Shown here: positions 5,787-5,792 of the stretch, one piece after another
Layout of the letters: every line of letters starts with the position of its first letter
How positions within the stretch are numbered: position 1 is the first letter of the stretch
DNA from: Bacteroidales bacterium
Lineage (GTDB): Bacteria; Bacteroidota; Bacteroidia; Bacteroidales; WCHB1-69
Reading direction: 5' to 3'
Length of the DNA stretch: 5,792 bases
Assembly (NCBI GenBank): GCA_012838875.1
Contig: DUOL01000209.1
Coordinates: 1 to 5,792 of the forward strand
Program-made: the position numbers and the translations under genes
The notes under the pieces: generated by a model
Database searches by the model: none
What the model saw: the letters and a program-made list of their open reading frames with translations, nothing else
What the model was told of the DNA's origin: nothing

Positions 5787-5792
5787 AGCGTC

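Larger units (their letters stand above)
5675..5792. repeat. GC-rich palindromic intergenic element, probable interspersed repeat, cut by window edge
   Basis: About 67% of these 118 bases are G or C, against an AT-rich genome and an extremely AT-rich flank, with an abrupt boundary at GGGCGTG (5675). It is built of inverted repeats: CCCC (5683-5686) with GGGG (5698-5701) enclosing a GC/GC pair, GCGTAC (5705-5710) with GTACGC (5719-5724), and a long stem at 5749-5786. GGGGTCG occurs twice, at 5698 and 5738. No start codon opens a plausible reading frame, and there is no tRNA shape. From memory the GGGCGT...CCCCTCGCTxCGCTCGGGG pattern resembles GC-rich intergenic repeats scattered in many Bacteroidetes genomes, which would make it a REP/MITE-like element. 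I cannot confirm copy number here, and the far end lies outside the window. Confidence 0.6.

Noticed and set aside
5666..5792. Open plus-strand frame through the GC-rich block
   Set aside because: The frame is open only because G+C-rich DNA has few stops. It has no start codon after the TAA at 5663-5665, and the translation is low-complexity and unlike any family I know.

Overview
The window looks like chromosomal DNA from a low-GC member of the Bacteroidota. The evidence is a DUF3098 gene (a family essentially restricted to that phylum) sitting between ftsX and uppP, Bacteroidetes-type -7 promoter boxes (TAnnTTTG), A-rich start regions without clear Shine-Dalgarno sites, and AT-rich spacers. 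The genus cannot be read from this window. All seven genes lie on the minus strand, so transcription runs from the right end to the left end.

From right to left the layout is as follows. (1) 5675-5792 is a non-coding, strikingly GC-rich block (about two thirds G+C) full of inverted repeats; it runs off the edge and looks like an interspersed repeat. (2) 5476-5674 is an AT-rich leader with a plausible ligA promoter. (3) ligA, a complete NAD+-dependent DNA ligase of 680 residues. (4) A small cytosolic retropepsin-like aspartyl protease, separated by only 5 bp from (5) ruvC, the Holliday-junction resolvase. (6) A secreted, probable outer-membrane beta-barrel protein. (7) ftsX, DUF3098 and uppP, spaced by 11 and 3 bp; uppP is cut by the left edge.

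Functionally there is a DNA replication and repair half (ligA, ruvC) and a cell-envelope half (beta-barrel protein, ftsX, DUF3098, uppP). The protease and the beta-barrel protein have no assigned role. FtsX controls peptidoglycan hydrolysis at division, and UppP recycles the undecaprenyl carrier for wall synthesis, so the ftsX-DUF3098-uppP run has a coherent envelope theme. The tight spacing suggests at least two co-transcribed groups: protease-ruvC, and beta-barrel-ftsX-DUF3098-uppP.

I find no tRNA, rRNA, CRISPR array, transposase or defence system. Most of the window is ordinary core genome. The features most worth following are the GC-rich palindromic element at the right edge, the protease-ruvC pairing, and the uncharacterised DUF3098 protein between two envelope genes.
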